Source: Microcella sp.
GTDB lineage: Bacteria > Actinomycetota > Actinomycetes > Actinomycetales > Microbacteriaceae
DNA length: 64,000 nucleotides
Direction of reading: 5' to 3'
NCBI RefSeq assembly: GCF_019739195.1
Contig: NZ_JAHHDS010000003.1
Location: 1,364,001 to 1,428,000, forward strand
Both the position numbers and the translations under genes were made by a program. This document shows positions 1 through 8,733 of the stretch, one piece after another. Position 1 is the first letter of the stretch. The number at the start of each line of letters is the position of its first letter. The notes beneath the pieces are model-generated. The model ran no database searches. It saw nothing but the letters and a program-made list of their open reading frames with translations, and was not told the DNA's origin.

Positions 1-1
1 C

Positions 2-421
2 GTCGATCCCGAGTTCTGGAGCCACCGCTTCACCGCTCCTGTCGAGACCGGCGCGAGCATGGCCTCGAGCGACGACCGATACACCGAGCGCTGGATCACC
101 TACCGATCGAGCTCGTTCAGCGCCAAGGAGCTCACCGTCAAGCCGGGAGGCGAGGTGACGATCGACGAGAGCGACGCCTACGGCTTCATCGCCGTCGACG
201 GTCACGGCGACATCAACGGGCTTCCGGTCGCGGCCATCTCGTCGATTCGCTACGGGCAGCTCTCGCACGACGAGTACTTCGTGACCTCGTCGGCCGCTCG
301 CGAGGGCGTGCGCGTGCGCAACACCTCGCCGAGTGCCGACCTCGTGCTGCTCAAGCACTTCGGCCCCGGCAACAGCGAGCTCGCAGCCGACAACGGCCCT
401 GTCTCCGGGGAGCGTGCGTGA
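2..421 (+). CDS. 3' end of an unidentified gene, possibly cupin-fold sugar-isomerase-like
   Basis: The reading frame is open from base 2 with no stop, so the gene starts before the window; an internal ATG at 59 is probably not the start. About 139 C-terminal residues are visible. They are rich in short beta-strand-like segments around glycines (for example VKPGGEVTI, ITY, LVLLKHFGP), which suggests a cupin or mannose-6-phosphate-isomerase-like beta barrel, but I do not recognise the family with confidence. The stop TGA (419-421) overlaps the GTG start of the next gene, so it is the upstream member of the sugar-import operon that follows and probably acts on the same sugar. Confidence 0.6.
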   Translation, partial: VDPEFWSHRFTAPVETGASMASSDDRYTERWITYRSSSFSAKELTVKPGGEVTIDESDAYGFIAVDGHGDINGLPVAAISSIRYGQLSHDEYFVTSSAAREGVRVRNTSPSADLVLLKHFGPGNSELAADNGPVSGERA

Positions 422-1449
422 CCTCGTCCATGAACGTGTTCGGCCGATCGCGCGGCGAGGCAGAGCGCCGCGTGGGCGCCCTGCACCAGGTCGCGCGCAT
501 CGACCGCTTCGTCGAGGACGACGGGCCAGCACGCGGCGCGCGCCGGGTGCGCATGATCACGGGCGGTGGCCTCGAAGTCGATATCCACCCGGACCGCGCG
601 CTCGACCTCGGTCAGGTCACTTACCGCGGTGTGCCGCTCGCGTGGATCTCACCTGTCGGCATGACGTCGCCCGCGTTGACCGAGTCGCGCGGCAACGAGT
701 GGCTGCGATCGTTCGGGGGCGGGTTGCTGGCGACCTGCGGTCTCGACACCTTCGGCCCTCCGACAGTGTCCGACGGCGTCGACTACCCGCAGCACGGTCG
801 GGTGGGTGTGACTCCCGCCACCCTGACGCGCGCCGAGGTCGTCGGTGATGAACTCATCGTCTCGGGCACGGTTCGCCAGACGACCGTTTTCGGCGAGAAC
901 CTCCTGCTGCACCGCACCTGGTCGGCCGACATCGGGGGTTCGACCCTGCGCCTCACCGACGTCGTGCGCAATGACGGCCTCGCCGACACCGGTCACATGG
1001 TTCTCTACCACGTCAACGTCGGGTGGCCCCTGCTCGACGAATCAGCGACGCTCAATGTCGGCTCGCGAGAGGTGACGCCCCGCGATGAGGATGCTCGCGC
1101 CGGAGCGGGCCGCTGGCACCAGATCGAACCTCCGCACGAGGGCTACCGCGAGCAGGTCTTCGGCCACGACTTCCGCGACCACGGCATGGCGACGGTCTCG
1201 ATCGACAATCCGACCCTCGACCTCCGGCTCGAGCTCGCGTTTGACTCGGCCACGCTTCCCGCGATGCACCAGTGGAAGATGAGCGGCGAAGGCCACTACG
1301 TCATGGGTCTGGAGCCCGTCAACGTCAATACCTTCGGTGGCCGGGCCGGCGCTGCCGCCGCGGGCGTGCTGCCGACGCTGCGTCGCGGGCGCGACGTGAC
1401 CTACTCGCTCGAGCTTCGACTCGGAGCCTCTCAGCAGGGTGGAGTGTGA
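418..1449 (+). CDS. DUF4432 family protein (aldose-epimerase-like fold)
   Basis: 343 residues with a GTG start overlapping the previous stop (GTGA). The sequence has features of the DUF4432 group of galactose-mutarotase-like proteins: an N-terminal stretch of beta strands, the segment DIHPDRALDLGQVTYRGVPLAW (near residues 54-75), a FGGGLLATCGLD motif (near 99-110) and a late GLEPVNVNTFGG segment. These proteins are thought to bind or interconvert sugars; the reaction is not established. It lies directly before an ABC sugar importer, with the stop overlapping the ATPase start, so it probably handles the imported sugar. Fold class is fairly secure; substrate is unknown. Confidence 0.8.
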   Translation: MTSSMNVFGRSRGEAERRVGALHQVARIDRFVEDDGPARGARRVRMITGGGLEVDIHPDRALDLGQVTYRGVPLAWISPVGMTSPALTESRGNEWLRSFGGGLLATCGLDTFGPPTVSDGVDYPQHGRVGVTPATLTRAEVVGDELIVSGTVRQTTVFGENLLLHRTWSADIGGSTLRLTDVVRNDGLADTGHMVLYHVNVGWPLLDESATLNVGSREVTPRDEDARAGAGRWHQIEPPHEGYREQVFGHDFRDHGMATVSIDNPTLDLRLELAFDSATLPAMHQWKMSGEGHYVMGLEPVNVNTFGGRAGAAAAGVLPTLRRGRDVTYSLELRLGASQQGGV

Positions 1450-2942
1450 TGACCACTCCAGCTGCTCTGCGCATGACGGGCATCTCGAAGTCGTTTCCGG
1501 GCATCCGCGCGCTCTCCGATGTCGCCCTCGATGTCGAGGCGGGTGAGGTGCACGCGATCGTCGGCGAGAACGGCGCCGGCAAGTCGACCCTCGTGAAGAT
1601 TCTCGCGGGCGTGCACCACCCTGATGAGGGAACGATCGAGCTTTCTGGCGCGGCGGTGCGACTGGCCGACCCCATCGAGGCCCGACGCCGCGGCATCGGC
1701 ATGGTCTACCAAGAGCTCAACCTCGTGCCTGACCTCACCGTCGCCGAAAACATCCTTCTGGGCGCGACACCGTCGCGAATGGGCGTCGTCAACCGACGGG
1801 CCCTTCGCGATCAGGCCCGCGCCGTGCTCGATGAGCTCGACGCCCGTATCGACACCGATGACCTCGTCGGGTCTCTCACCGTCAGCCAGCAGCAGATCGT
1901 CGAGATCGCCAAGGTCTACGCGGCTCGCCCGAAGATCGTCGTGCTCGACGAGCCGACGTCGTCGTTGAGCGAGCACGAGACGCAGTCGCTCTTCCGCATC
2001 ATCGGGCGCATGACCGAAGCAGGCATCGCGGTCATCTACATCTCGCACCGCTTGCGCGAGGTGCTCGAGATCTCGCAGCGCGTCACGGTCTTGCGTGACG
2101 GGCGCCTCGTCGAGACCCGCCCTACGGCGGGCATCACCGCGCCCGAGATGATCAGGCTAATGGTGGGCCGCGACCTCACCGACGTCTTTCCCAAGCGCGA
2201 GGTCGAGATCGGAGCGGTCGTTCTCTCGGTCAGCGGGCTCTCACGAACCGACGAGTTCGATGACATCAGCCTGAGCGTGCGCGCGGGCGAGATCGTCGGC
2301 CTGGCCGGGCTCGTGGGGGCGGGTCGCACCGAGGTCGCGCGAGCGATCTTCGGCCTCGACACGCTCGACGCCGGCACGATCGAGGTCGACGGCACAGCCG
2401 TCGTGATCCGCGGGCCGCGAGACGCGGTGCGGGCCGGCATCGCCTACGTACCCGAAGATCGCAAGCGCGACGGCATCGTTCCGCAACTGTCGATCAAGGA
2501 CAACATCTCGCTCTCTGTGCTCGAGCGCGTCTCGGTCGCGGGCTGGATCCGTCCGCGAACCGAACGAGCACTGGCCCAGCAGAAGGCCGAAGAGCTCTCG
2601 GTCTCGCCACCTGCGATCGCGCCTCGCATCGACACCCTCTCGGGCGGCAACCAGCAGAAGGCGGTATTCGCGAAGTGGCTCGCGACCGGCCCCCGCATCC
2701 TGATTCTCGATGAGCCCACGAGGGGCGTCGATGTCGGCGCCAAGGCCGACATTCACACCATCATCGGTGAGCTCGCCGCACAGGGCACCGCCATCATCCT
2801 GATCTCGTCCGAGCTGCCCGAAGTGCTCGCCGTCAGCGACCGCATCGTCGTGCTGCACGAGGGGCGCATCGCCGCAGAACTGCCGCGCGGCGCTGCCGAG
2901 CACGAGGTCATGCACGCCGCAACCGGAGAGGGCGCATCGTGA
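1449..2942 (+). CDS. Sugar ABC transporter ATP-binding protein (RbsA-like, two ATPase domains)
   Basis: 497 residues starting at the ATG that overlaps the upstream stop (ATGA); the open frame extends further 5' but only into the DUF4432 gene. It has two tandem ATPase domains, as in the CUT2 (ribose/rhamnose type) family: the first has Walker A GENGAGKST near residue 41, LTVSQQQIVEIAK as a degenerate signature and VVLDEPTSSLS as Walker B. The second has a modified P-loop (GLVGAGRTEVAR), an LSGGNQQKAVFAKWL signature and ILDEPTRGVDVGAKADI. The degenerate second P-loop is normal for this family. It energises uptake with the two permeases and binding protein that follow. Confidence 0.95.
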   Translation: MTTPAALRMTGISKSFPGIRALSDVALDVEAGEVHAIVGENGAGKSTLVKILAGVHHPDEGTIELSGAAVRLADPIEARRRGIGMVYQELNLVPDLTVAENILLGATPSRMGVVNRRALRDQARAVLDELDARIDTDDLVGSLTVSQQQIVEIAKVYAARPKIVVLDEPTSSLSEHETQSLFRIIGRMTEAGIAVIYISHRLREVLEISQRVTVLRDGRLVETRPTAGITAPEMIRLMVGRDLTDVFPKREVEIGAVVLSVSGLSRTDEFDDISLSVRAGEIVGLAGLVGAGRTEVARAIFGLDTLDAGTIEVDGTAVVIRGPRDAVRAGIAYVPEDRKRDGIVPQLSIKDNISLSVLERVSVAGWIRPRTERALAQQKAEELSVSPPAIAPRIDTLSGGNQQKAVFAKWLATGPRILILDEPTRGVDVGAKADIHTIIGELAAQGTAIILISSELPEVLAVSDRIVVLHEGRIAAELPRGAAEHEVMHAATGEGAS

Positions 2943-3925
2943 GCGCAGCCATGCCACCCCCCACTCGCACCGTGCAGAGCGGGCTCTTCAGTCGCTACGG
3001 GGCCCGACTGGGCCTACCCGCGGGCATCGTCGTGACCCTCATCGTCGGCTCGCTGCTGAGCGATCGATTCTTGACGGTGCAGAACCTGACGAACGTGCTC
3101 ATCAACATGTCGATCGTCGGCATCATCGTCGTCGGCATGACCTTCGTCTTCGTCACGCGCGGTCTCGCCGACCTCTCCGTGCCCGCGACGGTCGCGGTCG
3201 GAGGCTTGCTCGTGCTCGGTCTCGAGTCGAGCATCGGCACGCTCGCCGCCGCGGTGGTGGGAGTGCTCGCCGCGGCGATCGCGGGCGCGGTCAACGGCTG
3301 GCTGGTCGGCTACGCCGGCCTCAACCCCGTGATCACGACGCTCGCGAGCGGCACGATCGTGCTCGGCATCGCCCAAGTGTTCGTGGGCGGCGTCATCGTC
3401 TACGGCAGCGACCCCGACGCCCAGGCGTTCTTGACCGGCCGCGTCTTCGGCGTCGTGCCCGTCATCGTGCTGATCTTCCTCGCCGTCGTGGCCGCGGGCC
3501 ACCTCGTGCTGAGCCGTAGCGTGCTCGGCCGGTGGTCATACGCCGTCGGCAGCAACCCCTCGGCCACGCAGGCGAGTGCCGTGCCCGTCAAGCGGGTGCG
3601 CGCGATCGCCTTCCTGCTCACGGGCACGCTCGCCGGGTTCAGCGGCGTGCTGCTGGGCATCACCCTGCAGACCGCGCGACCCGGCATCGGCATGGGGTAC
3701 GAGTTTGACGCCATCACCGCTGTGGTCGTCGGCGGCGTCAGCCTGCTCGGTGGTTCGGGCACCGTGCTCTACGCCTTCGGCGGCCTGCTCTTCGTGCAGC
3801 TGCTCACCAACATCATGGTTCTGCAAGGAGTTCCCACCGAGCCGCAGGGAATCGTCAAGGGCGCTCTCATCGCGGGTGCCGTCGCCATCGATGTCGCACT
3901 GCGCCGACGGGGAGGACGAGAATGA
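2939..3925 (+). CDS. Sugar ABC transporter permease, RbsC-like (first)
   Basis: 328 residues with a GTG start (GTGA overlap with the ATPase). A hydrophobic protein of about nine membrane segments in the CUT2 permease family. Typical family stretches are visible: NVLINMSIVGIIVVGMTFV near residues 52-70, GYAGLNPVITTLASGTIVLG near 121-140 and AITAVVVGGVSLLGGSGTV near 260-278. It forms the membrane channel together with the second permease encoded next. Two different permeases, rather than one homodimer, resemble rhizobial L-rhamnose (RhaSTPQ) and autoinducer-2 transporters. Confidence 0.93.
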   Translation: MSAAMPPPTRTVQSGLFSRYGARLGLPAGIVVTLIVGSLLSDRFLTVQNLTNVLINMSIVGIIVVGMTFVFVTRGLADLSVPATVAVGGLLVLGLESSIGTLAAAVVGVLAAAIAGAVNGWLVGYAGLNPVITTLASGTIVLGIAQVFVGGVIVYGSDPDAQAFLTGRVFGVVPVIVLIFLAVVAAGHLVLSRSVLGRWSYAVGSNPSATQASAVPVKRVRAIAFLLTGTLAGFSGVLLGITLQTARPGIGMGYEFDAITAVVVGGVSLLGGSGTVLYAFGGLLFVQLLTNIMVLQGVPTEPQGIVKGALIAGAVAIDVALRRRGGRE

Positions 3926-4965
3926 CCTCGTCACGACACATTCTCGACAGCGACGTCTTCCACGCTCTCGTGCGCAACCGCGTGGTCGTCATTCTGGGCG
4001 CGACGCTCATCATTGGCGCCACGATGGTTCCGGGCTTCCTCGAATTCAGAACCGCGAGTCTGGGGCTCGACCGCATGGCCACCCTCGGGCTTCTCGCCAT
4101 CGGCCTGACGGTCGTCTTGATCGCCGGTCAGCTCGATCTCTCGGGCGGCGCCATTCTGGCGCTCTCGGGCATCGCCACCATCGGGTTGCAGGAGCAACTC
4201 GGCCAGATTCCCGCGGCGCTCGTGGGCCTCGCGGTCGGAGTCGCGGCAGGAGCCATCAACGGGTTCCTCGTCGTCGTGCTGCGCATCAACTCACTGGTCG
4301 CGACGCTCGCGTCGATGCTGTTCTTCCGTGCCCTGTGCCATCTGATCACCGAGTCGCGGCCCATCAGCGGCATCGACCCGCTCTTTGGTCTCGTCGTCTC
4401 GCGACCCATCGCCGGCACCTTCACGGGTCGCACACTGCTGTTCTTCGTGCTCATCATCCTGCTGCACCTCTGGCTCACTCGATCGGTCGCCGGCCGACAG
4501 CTCTTCGCTGTCGGCAGCAACCCGGCGAGCGCCGAAGCCAGTGGCATCCGGTCGCGCGCCTATCTTTTCGGTGTCTTCGTGTTCAGCGGCACGATGGCAG
4601 GCGTCGCCGGCGTGATTCAGAGCCTCAGCGTCAACACCGGTTCGCCGGTCTTCGGCGAGAACATCGTGCTGATCGCCATTGCCGCTGTTGTCATCGGCGG
4701 CACGCGGCTCGAGGGCGGTCGCGGTTCGGCCTTGGGCACCCTGGGCGGCCTCCTCACTATCGCAGCGCTCACGACCGCGATGGAGTACCAGAGCGTTCCC
4801 GCCTACCTGCAGGACATCGTCACCGGTGTGATCCTCCTGCTCCTGATCCTGCTCGACCGCACAGTGTCGGGCAGTCAACGCCGTGATGTCACGCTAGTCG
4901 CACTGGTGCGACGAGCGCGCTCATCATGGTCTTCCCGAAAGAACGAAAGGACCCCTGCACCATGA
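3922..4965 (+). CDS. Sugar ABC transporter permease, RbsC-like (second)
   Basis: 347 residues; ATG start in an ATGA overlap with the first permease. Again a CUT2-type permease with about eight to ten membrane segments; family stretches include GLTVVLIAGQLDLSGGAILALS near residues 59-80 (the RbsC motif), INSLVATLASMLFF near 115-128 and AIAAVVIGGTRLEGG near 251-265. The C-terminal 30 residues are polar and basic, and the last codons overlap the ribosome-binding site and start of the binding-protein gene. The product pairs with the preceding permease. Confidence 0.93.
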   Translation: MTSSRHILDSDVFHALVRNRVVVILGATLIIGATMVPGFLEFRTASLGLDRMATLGLLAIGLTVVLIAGQLDLSGGAILALSGIATIGLQEQLGQIPAALVGLAVGVAAGAINGFLVVVLRINSLVATLASMLFFRALCHLITESRPISGIDPLFGLVVSRPIAGTFTGRTLLFFVLIILLHLWLTRSVAGRQLFAVGSNPASAEASGIRSRAYLFGVFVFSGTMAGVAGVIQSLSVNTGSPVFGENIVLIAIAAVVIGGTRLEGGRGSALGTLGGLLTIAALTTAMEYQSVPAYLQDIVTGVILLLLILLDRTVSGSQRRDVTLVALVRRARSSWSSRKNERTPAP

Positions 4966-5948
4966 GAAATCGCATCTCCCTGGTCAGTAGCGCTGCCCTG
5001 GTGGCAGCCGCTGGACTCGTCCTGTCAGGTTGCGCACCTGCCGCCGACAACAACGGCAACGGCGACGCCGCGGCCGAAGACATCAGCATCTGCTACGTCA
5101 CCGCAGCTGAGGCCCACCCCTACGTCACCCCGGCGAACGAAGCGTTCGACGAGGCGGCAGCGGAGGCGGGCGTCACGGTCACCCGTCTCTCTCAAGAGTT
5201 CGACGTGCAGACCGGCACCGAGCAGCTCAACACGTGCGTCGGGCAAAACCCCGACGGCATCGTGCTCTGGCCCCTCGACCCGCAGGCCTACATTCCTGGT
5301 TTGATCTCGGCGCAAGACGCGGGCATTCCGGTTGTGCTCATCAACTCGCCGATGGACGATGCTGCACTCGAGTTCGTCACGTCGTTCACCGGACCAGACA
5401 CCTACAACCAAGGAGTGATTGCTGCTGATCTGCTCAATGATCTGCTTGGCGGTGAAGGAAACGTTGTCATCATCGCGGGCCAGGCCGGCAACGGTACGAC
5501 GATCGGACGCACTGACGGCTTCACCGAGCGCCTTACCGAACTCGGCTCGAGTATCGAGGTGCTGCAGATCGTCAACGCTGACTTCGACCAACAGAAGGCC
5601 CTCGAGGCCAGCCGCGACCTGATCACGCGCTTCGGTGACGACCTCGACGCTGTGTACGCCAACGACGACACCATGGCTCGTGGCTTCATCGACGCATGGT
5701 CCGAGTCAGGTCGCAGCCTCGACGACATCCCGCCGATCATGGGCATCAACGGTCAGCAGGATGCGTTCGAGTCGATCAAGGCGGGTCAGTTCTTCGCCAC
5801 GATCGTGCAGTCGCCCCGTGAAGACGGCAAGCTCGCTCTGAACACAATCGTCAGCGCCGCTCGCGGCGAGGCCGTCGACGCGCGCATCCCGATCCCGCTC
5901 ACGACCGTCACGATCGACAACGTCGACGACGTCGAGCCGGCCCTCTAG
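4962..5948 (+). CDS. Sugar ABC transporter substrate-binding lipoprotein (RbsB-like)
   Basis: 328 residues. I place the start at the ATG at 4962: it follows a GAAAGGA ribosome-binding site, overlaps the permease stop (ATGA) and opens a clear lipoprotein signal peptide (basic RNR, hydrophobic core, lipobox LSGC with Cys24). An upstream in-frame start at 4926 would bury the signal. The mature part is a periplasmic-binding-protein-1 (ribose type) fold: ICYVTAAEAHPYV at the start, then GIVLWPLDP, AGIPVVLINSP and YANDDTMARGF. It captures the sugar outside the membrane. The ligand cannot be read from sequence; the rhamnose genes nearby make L-rhamnose or a related sugar a reasonable guess. Confidence 0.92.
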   Translation: MRNRISLVSSAALVAAAGLVLSGCAPAADNNGNGDAAAEDISICYVTAAEAHPYVTPANEAFDEAAAEAGVTVTRLSQEFDVQTGTEQLNTCVGQNPDGIVLWPLDPQAYIPGLISAQDAGIPVVLINSPMDDAALEFVTSFTGPDTYNQGVIAADLLNDLLGGEGNVVIIAGQAGNGTTIGRTDGFTERLTELGSSIEVLQIVNADFDQQKALEASRDLITRFGDDLDAVYANDDTMARGFIDAWSESGRSLDDIPPIMGINGQQDAFESIKAGQFFATIVQSPREDGKLALNTIVSAARGEAVDARIPIPLTTVTIDNVDDVEPAL

Positions 5949-5980
5949 GCGCCATTCGCACCACGGTTTCCATCAGACGT

Positions 5981-6013
5981 CGGGCCCGCTCCTATTCAGG
6001 AGGAGCGGGCCCG
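5981..6013. terminator. Strong bidirectional terminator hairpin
   Basis: A perfect 13-bp GC-rich stem (CGGGCCCGCTCCT at 5981-5993 and its complement at 6001-6013) with a 7-nt loop lies between the convergent stops of the binding-protein gene (5948) and the LacI gene (6032). It most likely ends transcription from both sides. Confidence 0.85.
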
Positions 6014-6031
6014 ATGCGTCTGTCAGCCTAG

Positions 6032-7033
6032 TCAGGCGCTCTCGCGACGCACGAGCTCGGGGCGCAAAACCACGTGATTCGCCGACGGCACGGTCTTGTC
6101 CGCGCGCGACAGCAGATCCATGATCATGTCAACGGCGGTGCGGCCGAGGCCGAACCTCGGCTGACTCACCGTCGTGAGGGGCACACTCGACACCGAGGCC
6201 CACTCGAGGTCGTCGTAGCCGACGATCGCGATGTCGTCGGGCACACGAACGCCGTCGCGCAGCAGTTCTTGCTCGAGCCCGAGCGCGAGCATGTCGTTGG
6301 CGCAGAAGACAGCGGTCGGGCGTCGATCCGGAAGGCGGTCGGCGAGCCGGCGACCGGCGGCGCGACCTGCCTCGATCGTCCACGAATCGGCCTCGATGAG
6401 CTCGAGCTCGACACCGCGCGCCTTTTCGATGATGCTGCGTGCTCCGGCGAGACGGGTGCGCACCTTCGGGCTCTTGTCGGGGTGGCCCAGAAAGGCGATG
6501 CGGGTGTGGCCCTCGCTCACCAAGTGCCGAGCCCCGAGGCGGCCGCCCTCGAAGTCGTCCACTACGACCGACCAGCAGTCTCGATCGTCGCCGACGCGGT
6601 CGACGAAGACCATCGGCACTCCGCGGTCACGCAACATCTCGAGCCGTGGGCTTCGCTCGTCGACGGGCGCGATGATGATGCCCTGCACGCGCGACTGCAC
6701 CAGCAGGTCGAGGTTCTGCTGCTCGCGCACGGGGTCATAGCCGCTGTTGCAGAACACCACTCCGACGCCGAGCTCTTTGCAGCGCTCTTCGGCCCCGAGC
6801 GCGACATCGACGAAGAACGGGTTGTCGAGGTTGGCAATCGCGAGACCGAGAGTGCGCACCCGCCCTGGTCGAAACTGGCGGGCACCCTGGTCGGGAACGA
6901 AGTCGAGCTCGCGAATGGCCGCGAGCACGCGCTCCCGCGTTTCTTCGCGCACGTACGACGGGCGGTTGAGCACGTTGCTGACGGTGCCGGCCGAGACCTC
7001 GGCAAGGCGCGCGACATCGCGGATCGTGGCCAT
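6032..7033 (-). CDS. LacI family transcriptional regulator
   Basis: 333 residues from the ATG at 7033. A GTG two codons further upstream (7039) is possible, but the AAGGGGG ribosome-binding site is better spaced for the ATG. The N-terminal helix-turn-helix (MATIRDVARLAEVSAGTVSN, then VLNRPSYVREETRERV) is classic LacI, including the hinge region RQFRPGRVRTLGL. The rest is a periplasmic-binding-protein-like sugar-sensor domain (NPFFVDVALGAEE, VFVDRVGDD, FCANDMLALGLEQ, IVGYDDLEWASV). It is convergent with the ABC importer and upstream of neither, so its likely targets are the importer operon (promoter outside the window) and itself, through the palindrome at 7053. Confidence 0.93.
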   Translation of the reverse strand: MATIRDVARLAEVSAGTVSNVLNRPSYVREETRERVLAAIRELDFVPDQGARQFRPGRVRTLGLAIANLDNPFFVDVALGAEERCKELGVGVVFCNSGYDPVREQQNLDLLVQSRVQGIIIAPVDERSPRLEMLRDRGVPMVFVDRVGDDRDCWSVVVDDFEGGRLGARHLVSEGHTRIAFLGHPDKSPKVRTRLAGARSIIEKARGVELELIEADSWTIEAGRAAGRRLADRLPDRRPTAVFCANDMLALGLEQELLRDGVRVPDDIAIVGYDDLEWASVSSVPLTTVSQPRFGLGRTAVDMIMDLLSRADKTVPSANHVVLRPELVRRESA

Positions 7034-7052
7034 GCGCACCCCCTTGTCCAGC

Positions 7053-7070
7053 GTTCAATGAACCATCCTA
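7053..7070 (-). promoter_or_regulatory. LacI-gene promoter -10 with overlapping palindromic operator
   Basis: Reading on the - strand, TAGGAT (7070-7065) is a plausible -10 box, followed at once by the odd palindrome GTTCAATGAAC (7053-7063 on +, arms GTTCA/TGAAC). The palindrome would cover the transcription start of the LacI gene, the usual arrangement for autoregulation. Confidence 0.55.
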
Positions 7071-7105
7071 GAGCGAACAGTCAGCGCGCGCTGAGTTGGC
7101 CGGGT

Positions 7106-7474
7106 TCAGGAGATGTCGGTCTCCCGATCAGCAGCACCGCTTCGTTGGTCGGCGAGGTTGAACACTTCGGGCAGCCGACGCGCGGCCTGGTCAGCGCGAC
7201 CGCCGAGGCTGATGAAGTAGCGCGACATCTCCGCCTCCCACTGCGTTGCGACGTCGCTCGTGGCGAGCGAGGCCTGCGCCGCCTCATCGTCATCGACCTC
7301 GTAGTAGCCGAAGAGCGTGCCGTCGGTGTCGTCGAGAAAGAGGGAGTAGTTGCGTCGGCCGCTCGCCGCGATGGCCTCGAGCATCTCGCGGCGCACCGGA
7401 GAGTGCACGGCCCGATACTCGTCGAGCAGCTCAGGGCGCACCTGCAGGCGAAAGGCCACACGCAAATCAGGCAC
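7106..7474 (-). CDS. rhaM: L-rhamnose mutarotase
   Basis: 122 residues from a GTG at 7474, which overlaps the end of rhaI by 8 nt; a GTG at 7495 is an alternative. It matches the RhaM/RhaU dimeric ferredoxin-like family: VAFRLQVRPELLDEYRAVH at the start, NYSLFLDDTDGTLFGYYEV in the middle and a conserved tail (YFISLGG, then LPEVFNL). The family interconverts alpha and beta anomers of L-rhamnose before isomerisation. Usual length is about 104 residues, so this protein has an extra 15-residue tail. Co-transcribed with rhaI. Confidence 0.88.
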   Translation of the reverse strand: MPDLRVAFRLQVRPELLDEYRAVHSPVRREMLEAIAASGRRNYSLFLDDTDGTLFGYYEVDDDEAAQASLATSDVATQWEAEMSRYFISLGGRADQAARRLPEVFNLADQRSGAADRETDIS

Positions 7475-8633
7475 CCCAGCCCGCTTGAGTGCCACCCACG
7501 CGCTCGGCGACGATGCGCTCGCGATAGCCGCTCGCGGCGTAGGCCGCCATGGGGTCTGCGGGCAGGCCGCGCGACTCTCGCCAGGCGGCGAGCGGAGTGC
7601 GAACATCCGTGTAGAAGGCGTCCATCATGATCGCGTTCGCGGCGAGCACGTCGTTGCTGCGCTGGGCCGCATCGAGCGCTTCACGGTCGATGAGCAGAGC
7701 GCGGGCCGTCATCTCTTGCACGTTGAGCACCGAGCGCATCTGGCCGGGAATCTTCTCTTCGATGTTGTGGCACTGGTCGAGCATGAACGCGACCTCGCTG
7801 CCCTCGTCATAGCCCCCGCCTCGCACGACCTCGACCATGATGCGGAAAAGCTGGAAGGGGTCAGCCGCGCCGACGATGAGGTCGTCATCGGCGTAGAAGC
7901 GTGAGTTGAAGTCGAACGAGCCGAGCTTGCCGAGGCGCAGCAACTGCATGACGATGAACTCGATGTTCGTGCCGGGCGCGTGGTGACCCGTGTCGAGGCA
8001 CACCATCGCCTTGTCACCGAGCGCGGCCACCTGAGCGTAGGCGGTACCCCAGTCGGGAACATCGGTGTGATAGAACGCCGGCTCGAAGAACTTGTACTCG
8101 AGCACGAGTCGCTGCTCGTCGCCAATGCGCTCATAGATCGTGGCGAGGCTCTCAGCAAGGTTGTCTTGCCGGCGACGCATGTCGTCTTGGCCCGGATAGT
8201 TGGTGCCGTCGGCGAGCCAAATCTTCAGATCGCGCGAGCCGGTCGCGTGCATGACGTCGATGCAGTCGAAGTGGTGATCGATCGCGCGCTGACGAGCTTT
8301 CGGGTCACTGGCGGCGAGCGAGCCGAACTTGTACTCCTCGTCTTGGAAGGTGTTCGAGTTGATGGTGCCGAGAGCGACGCCGTGCTCGTCAGCGTGCGCG
8401 CGCAGTGCACTGTAGTCGTCGACCTTGTCCCACGGAATGTGCAGGGCCACGCTCGGCGCGAGGCCGGTGTAGCGGTGCACCTGGGCTGCGTCGGCGATCT
8501 TCTCGAAGGGGTCGCGCGGCGTACCGGGAGTGGTGAACACCCGAAAGCGCGTTCCCGAGTTGCCGAAGGCCCACGAGGGCAGCTCGATGGCTTGGCGTTC
8601 GAGCTGGGGCGCAATGGAGTCGAAGGTCGTCAT
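7467..8633 (-). CDS. rhaI: L-rhamnose isomerase (RhaI type)
   Basis: 388 residues. A TIM-barrel isomerase of the xylose-isomerase-like RhaI group found in actinobacteria and Pseudomonas, distinct from E. coli RhaA. Likely metal-ligand segments are visible: LVLEYKFFEPAFY, VCLDTGHHAPGTNIEF and FDFNSRFYADDDLIVG, and LKIWLADGTNYPGQDD is characteristic. It converts L-rhamnose to L-rhamnulose in the cytoplasm. Divergent from a LacI gene with a clear promoter and palindromic operators between, so it is very probably rhamnose-inducible. No rhamnulokinase or rhamnulose-1-phosphate aldolase gene is visible in the window; they must lie elsewhere. Confidence 0.93.
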   Translation of the reverse strand: MTTFDSIAPQLERQAIELPSWAFGNSGTRFRVFTTPGTPRDPFEKIADAAQVHRYTGLAPSVALHIPWDKVDDYSALRAHADEHGVALGTINSNTFQDEEYKFGSLAASDPKARQRAIDHHFDCIDVMHATGSRDLKIWLADGTNYPGQDDMRRRQDNLAESLATIYERIGDEQRLVLEYKFFEPAFYHTDVPDWGTAYAQVAALGDKAMVCLDTGHHAPGTNIEFIVMQLLRLGKLGSFDFNSRFYADDDLIVGAADPFQLFRIMVEVVRGGGYDEGSEVAFMLDQCHNIEEKIPGQMRSVLNVQEMTARALLIDREALDAAQRSNDVLAANAIMMDAFYTDVRTPLAAWRESRGLPADPMAAYAASGYRERIVAERVGGTQAGWGA

Positions 8634-8663
8634 TGACGGATGCTGCTCTCTCGTGAGACGGAT

Positions 8664-8706
8664 TGAATCGATTCACAACACTAGGCGGAGGGTTCACGCG
8701 CGTCAA
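8664..8706 (-). promoter_or_regulatory. rhaI promoter with palindromic operator at the transcription start
   Basis: On the - strand, TTGACG (8706-8701) and TAGTGT (8683-8678) are separated by exactly 17 nt and form a good sigma-70-type promoter for rhaI. Just downstream, at the expected start point, lies the perfect 12-bp palindrome TGAATCGATTCA (8664-8675), a typical LacI-family operator. Binding there would block initiation. Confidence 0.75.
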
Positions 8707-8707
8707 G

Positions 8708-8727
8708 TGAATCGTTTCGACTAGCCT
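8708..8727 (+). promoter_or_regulatory. Second operator and -10 box of the divergent LacI gene
   Basis: TGAATCGTTTCG (8708-8719) resembles the palindromic operator upstream (half-sites TGAATC and CGAAAC) and sits just before TAGCCT (8722-8727), the probable -10 box of the LacI gene at 8734. With both sites occupied the regulator would repress rhaI and itself. Confidence 0.6.
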
Positions 8728-8733
8728 CGGCTC

